43,905 nucleotides of DNA from Pseudonocardia sp. Lineage in GTDB: Bacteria > Actinomycetota > Actinomycetes > Mycobacteriales > Pseudonocardiaceae. The DNA lies in contig JAJAZD010000259.1 in the NCBI GenBank assembly GCA_026785945.1, positions 1-43,905 of the forward strand, in the 5' to 3' direction. Made by a program: the position numbers and the translations under genes. Below, one piece after another: positions 40,544 to 43,905 of the stretch (its first letter is position 1; every line of letters starts with the position of its first letter). The notes under the pieces were generated by a model, which did no database searches, was not told where the DNA came from, and saw only the letters and a program-made list of their open reading frames with translations.

Positions 40544-42250
40544 TCAGCGCCAGGAGCGGAGGGTGGCGATACGCTGCTCCAACTGCTCGATGTTGGCCAT
40601 CGCGGTGGGCGGCCCTCCGCACTGGACGCGCAGCTCGTTGTGGATCGCGCCGTGGGGCTTGTCCGTGCGGTGGTTGTGCAGGGCCACCAGCGTGTTGAGC
40701 TCCTTGCGGAGGGTGCCGAGCCGCTCGCGCACCGACAGTTCCGGCCGCTGAGCCGGCGGCGGCGGGACCGCCGGGGTGGGGGCACGCTGCGCCGAGCGCG
40801 TCAGCCACTCCTTCTGACGACGGCTGAGCAGGGTGCGCACCTGATCGGGCTCCAGCAGACCCGGGAACCCGAGATAGTCCTCCTCGTCGGCGGAGAACGA
40901 GGTGCCCTCGTAGATCAGCTGGTCGAGTTCGGCCCGCGCACCGAGCGAGGTGAACGAGCGCTCGTCCTCCCCCGGCTCGTCCTCCTGGCGCTGTGCGGCC
41001 GCGAGCAGCTCGTCGTCCCACTGCTCCTCCGCGCGGTGCGGCGCGCCGAGGACGTGGTCGCGCTGGGCCTCCAGCTCGCTGGCCAGACTCAGCAGGACCG
41101 GCACGCTCGGGACGAACACCGACGCCGTCTCCCCGGACCGCCGCGACCGGACGAACCGGCCCACGGCCTGGGCGAAGAACAGCGGTGTCGACGCGCTCGT
41201 GGCATACACCCCGACCGCGAGCCGCGGGACGTCCACGCCTTCGGACACCATCCGCACCGCCACCATCCACCGGTCCTCCGACGTGGCGAACCGCGCGATC
41301 CGGGCCGACGCGCCCTGCTCGTCGGACAGCACCAGCACCGGTGGTGCGCCGGTGATGTCCCCCAGGATCGCGGCATAGGCACGGGCGGTGGTCTGGTCGG
41401 TGGCGATGACGAGACCGCCGGCGTCGGGCATCCCGCCCGCGCGGTGGCCGTTCAGCCGCCGGTCGGCGGCCGCGAGCACGGCGGGGATCCACTCCCCGCC
41501 CGGGTCCAGCGCGGTACGCCACGCCCGGGCCGTCTGCTCCGCCGTCAATGGCTCACCCAGCCGGGCGGTGACCTCCTCTCCCGCACTCGTCCGCCAGCTC
41601 GACACACCCGAGTACGCCAGGAAGACCACCGGCCGGACGACCCCGTCGGTGAGCGCCTCGCCGTAGCCGTAGGAGTGGTCGGCCCGGCTGCGCAGCGCCC
41701 CGTCGGCGTCGGGCAGGTAGTCGACGAAGGGGATCGGGTTGTCGTCACTGCGGAACGGGGTCCCGGTCAGCGTGAGCCGGCGCGTGGCGGGCTCGAACGC
41801 CTCCTTGACGGCGTCGCCCCACGAGCGCGCGTCACCCGCGTGGTGCACCTCGTCGAGGACGACCAGCGTGCGCCTGTTCTCCGTACGGCGCTGGTGCAGC
41901 ACGGGATGGGCGGCGACACCGGCGTAGGTGACGGCGATGCCCGTGTAGTCCGACGACGTGGCGCCGGCGGAGTTGCGGAAGTCGGGGTCCAGCGCGATCC
42001 CGACGTCGGCGGCGGCGGCCGACCACTGGTGCTTGAGGTGCTCGGTGGGTGTCACGACCGTCAGTGCGGTGATCGTGCCGTCGGCCAGCAGCTCGGCGGC
42101 GACCCGCAGGGCGAACGCCGTCTTGCCCGCGCCGGGCGTCGCGACGGTGAGGAAGTCACGCGGCGCCGCGGCCAGGTACCGGGCCAGCGCGCTGCGCTGC
42201 CACGCCCGCAACGGACGGGACGGGGTCACGATCTGCTGGGCCTGCGACAC
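40544..42250 (-). CDS. SF2 DEAD/DEAH-box helicase, XPB/SSL2-like
   Basis: A 568-residue SF2 helicase. The start region TPSRPLRAWQRSALARYLAAAPRDFLTVATPGAGKTAFALRVAAEL contains the Q-like motif and Walker A (TPGAGKTA). Then VVTPTEHLKHQW (Ia), TYAGVA (Ib), VVLDEVHHAGD (II, DEVHH), LTGTPFRSD (III), ATDQTTARAYA, RMVSEGVDVPRLAVGVYAT (V) and FFAQAVGRFVRSRR (VI). The C-terminal part (about 430-568) is helical and acidic with Gln/Glu runs. The DEVHH box and TGTPFRSD place it with XPB/SSL2-type and phage-like helicases; role unknown, probably DNA repair or restart. GTG 42250 has AGGGAG seven bases before. Divergent from the PHA synthase. Confidence 0.93.
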   Translation of the reverse strand: MSQAQQIVTPSRPLRAWQRSALARYLAAAPRDFLTVATPGAGKTAFALRVAAELLADGTITALTVVTPTEHLKHQWSAAAADVGIALDPDFRNSAGATSSDYTGIAVTYAGVAAHPVLHQRRTENRRTLVVLDEVHHAGDARSWGDAVKEAFEPATRRLTLTGTPFRSDDNPIPFVDYLPDADGALRSRADHSYGYGEALTDGVVRPVVFLAYSGVSSWRTSAGEEVTARLGEPLTAEQTARAWRTALDPGGEWIPAVLAAADRRLNGHRAGGMPDAGGLVIATDQTTARAYAAILGDITGAPPVLVLSDEQGASARIARFATSEDRWMVAVRMVSEGVDVPRLAVGVYATSASTPLFFAQAVGRFVRSRRSGETASVFVPSVPVLLSLASELEAQRDHVLGAPHRAEEQWDDELLAAAQRQEDEPGEDERSFTSLGARAELDQLIYEGTSFSADEEDYLGFPGLLEPDQVRTLLSRRQKEWLTRSAQRAPTPAVPPPPAQRPELSVRERLGTLRKELNTLVALHNHRTDKPHGAIHNELRVQCGGPPTAMANIEQLEQRIATLRSWR

Positions 42251-42450
42251 ACGTCTCCCTGACCTCTCGACTGCGATACCCGGCCGGGGGTCGGGCTCCC
42301 GCGGCAGGCGGTCCGGGGAGCTCGGCACCCGCGGGGGCGGCGGCCAGGATAACGGTGCGGGATCCCCACCCCCGCCCCGCCCGCGCTTGCCCCGTGACGG
42401 GGTTCCACCCATGCTGGCCCGAGAGGACGCCGTCGCCGAAGGAGCGGAAC

Positions 42451-43905
42451 ATGACCACCGAACCTGATGTCGACGTCGCGACCGGGCTGGACATGCTGCT
42501 CGTCGACGGCGCCCTCGGTCCGCTGCGCCGGATGCTCCCGGCCGTGCCCGCGCTGCGGGTGGCCGCGTCGCTGGCCGTCCGTCCGGTGGCGGTGACGCGG
42601 CGGGCCATGGGGCTCGCCGCCGAGCTCGCCAGAATCGGGTCGGGCCGCTCGGAGGTGGCCCCGCACCCGAAGGACAAGCGGTACACCGACCCGGCGTGGT
42701 CGGAGAACCCCGTGTTGCGCCGGCTCGTCCAGGCCCACATCGCCGCGAGCGGCACGGCGTCGGGTCTCGTCGCGGACGCCGAGCTGGACTGGGCCGACCG
42801 CGAGCGCGTCCGTTTCGCCGTCGGCAACATCTCCGACGCGCTCGCCCCCAGCAACTCGCTGCTCAACCCGGTGGCGTGGCGGGCGGCGGTCGACACCCGC
42901 GGCGCCAGCGTCGTCCGCGGGGTTCGGCACCTGGTCTCGGACCTGGCCACGCAGCCGCGGGTGCCGATGATGGTCGAGCCGGACGCGTTCGAGGTGGGCG
43001 AGGACGTCGCCGCCACGCCGGGCGCCGTGGTGTTCCGCACGGCGGTGTTCGAGCTGATCCAGTACCTGCCGCAGACCGCGTCGGTGCGGGCGATCCCGCT
43101 GCTGCTGGTGCCGCCGACGATCAACAAGTACTACGTGGCCGACCTCGCGCCGGGCCGCAGCATCGTGGAGAACCTCGTGCGCGGCGGCCAGCAGGTGTTC
43201 CTCATGTCGTGGCGCAACCCCGGAGCCGAGCACGCCGCGTGGGACCTCGACACCTACGGACAGGCCGTCCTCGACGCGATGGCCGTCTGCGAGCGGATCA
43301 CCCGCACGCGCTCGACGTCGCTGATGGCGTTCTGCTCCGGGGGAATGATCACCTCGATGGTGCTGGGGCACCTCGCCGCGGCCGGTGCCCAGGACCGGGT
43401 GGCGTCGGTGACGTTCGCGGTGACCGTGCTGGACCAGCACCGGGCCGGGACGATGGGCGCGATGCTGGACGCGGTGACGGCCCGCAACGCGGTGGAGGCC
43501 TCGGCACGCAAGGGCTACCTGGACGGCCGAACGCTGGCCGAGGTGTTCGCGTGGCTGCGTCCCAACGACCTGATCTGGTCCTACTGGGTGAACAACTACC
43601 TGGGAGGCCGCTCGCCCAAGGCGTTCGACATCCTGTTCTGGAACGCCGACACCACCCGCATGACGGCCGGGCTGCACCGCGACTTCATCGACATCGCCCT
43701 GCGCAACGCCCTCGTGACGCCCGGGGCGGCCACGATGCTCGGCACGCCGGTCGACCTGTCGAAGGTCGACCGCGACACCTACCTCGTCGCGGGTAAAGCC
43801 GATAACCAGTGCGCGTGGCAGTCCAGCTACCCGACCACCCAGCTGCTCGGCGGGGCGAGCCCGTTCGTCCAGTCCACCAGTGGCCACAACGCAAAGCTGA
43901 TAAAC
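42451..43905 (+). CDS. phaC: Poly(3-hydroxyalkanoate) synthase PhaC, 3' end cut by the window
   Basis: 485 codons are visible of an alpha/beta-hydrolase-type PHA polymerase; the frame runs off the window. The N-terminal PhaC_N region shows RYTDPAWSENPVLRRLVQAH, FAVGNISDALAPSNSLLNPVAW, YLPQTASVRAIPLLLVPPTINKYYVADLAPGRSIVENLV and VFLMSWRNP. The catalytic cysteine sits in AFCSGGM (Cys295; usual G-x-C-x-G-G with Ala for the first Gly). The acid is in VAGKADNQCAW (Asp451) and the His in STSGH (His479). ATG 42451 follows GGAGCGG. It polymerises 3-hydroxyacyl-CoA into storage granules. No phasin or phaA/B gene is visible within the window. Confidence 0.95.
   Translation, partial: MTTEPDVDVATGLDMLLVDGALGPLRRMLPAVPALRVAASLAVRPVAVTRRAMGLAAELARIGSGRSEVAPHPKDKRYTDPAWSENPVLRRLVQAHIAASGTASGLVADAELDWADRERVRFAVGNISDALAPSNSLLNPVAWRAAVDTRGASVVRGVRHLVSDLATQPRVPMMVEPDAFEVGEDVAATPGAVVFRTAVFELIQYLPQTASVRAIPLLLVPPTINKYYVADLAPGRSIVENLVRGGQQVFLMSWRNPGAEHAAWDLDTYGQAVLDAMAVCERITRTRSTSLMAFCSGGMITSMVLGHLAAAGAQDRVASVTFAVTVLDQHRAGTMGAMLDAVTARNAVEASARKGYLDGRTLAEVFAWLRPNDLIWSYWVNNYLGGRSPKAFDILFWNADTTRMTAGLHRDFIDIALRNALVTPGAATMLGTPVDLSKVDRDTYLVAGKADNQCAWQSSYPTTQLLGGASPFVQSTSGHNAKLIN

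Overview
The window is very GC-rich, densely packed and uses many GTG starts. It carries the conserved actinobacterial block around the principal sigma factor. From about 7.1 to 24.1 kb the order is TRAM/TrmA-type RNA methyltransferase, KimA-like permease, two RCK proteins, DUF3159, OB-fold, alpha/beta hydrolase, DUF3710, dut, DUF3093, DUF4193, cei, suhB, sigA. As I remember it, this matches Mycobacterium tuberculosis Rv2689c-Rv2703. The gene content (Methyltransf_19, DUF397, DUF7455, PHA synthase, sugar ABC operon with ROK regulator) points to a free-living actinomycete of the Pseudonocardiaceae, Pseudonocardia being the best guess. That genus call is an inference.

Layout. 0-7 kb: tail of an ABM-type monooxygenase, a DeaD RNA helicase with DbpA-type tail, a tyrosine phosphatase gene broken by a deletion, a 68-aa membrane protein, Tex, and a MaoC-type hydratase. 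7-24 kb: the conserved sigA block, interrupted by a Methyltransf_19 gene, a Tat-exported cytokinin-dehydrogenase-like flavoenzyme, and an APH-fold kinase co-translated with cei. ppgK, which lies between suhB and sigA in M. tuberculosis, is absent. 24-31 kb: a plastic stretch with an NTF2-like pseudogene, a GNAT-AAA fusion ATPase, a DivIVA-like coiled-coil protein, a lipase-like hydrolase, a DUF397 protein, an ABC ATPase that has lost its signature motif, a decayed BrnT/DUF4258-like toxin reading frame full of short repeats, and a TPR protein. 31-33.7 kb: a TPP riboswitch followed by thiY-thiX-thiZ. 33.9-38.5 kb: a xylF-xylG-xylH-type sugar importer with a ROK repressor as last gene. 39-43.9 kb: an EamA exporter, DUF7455, an XPB-like DEAD/DEAH helicase, and a PHA synthase cut by the window edge.

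How the genes work together. The KimA-like permease and the two RCK proteins form a divergent cluster that suggests nucleotide-gated potassium uptake. The thi operon imports the pyrimidine precursor of thiamine and is switched by TPP. The xyl operon imports a pentose and encodes its own regulator. dut, DUF3710, DUF3159, OB-fold, cei and suhB form the housekeeping and envelope neighbourhood of sigA.

The strongest second-look items are: the GNAT-AAA fusion; the ABC ATPase lacking LSGGQ; a perfect hairpin over the ribosome-binding site of the OB-fold gene; the 350-residue repetitive tail on DUF3710; a dispersed 34-bp repeat that also forms the 5' coding end of thiX; the 21-bp perfect inverted repeat downstream of tex; and the KimA/CeoBC arrangement.
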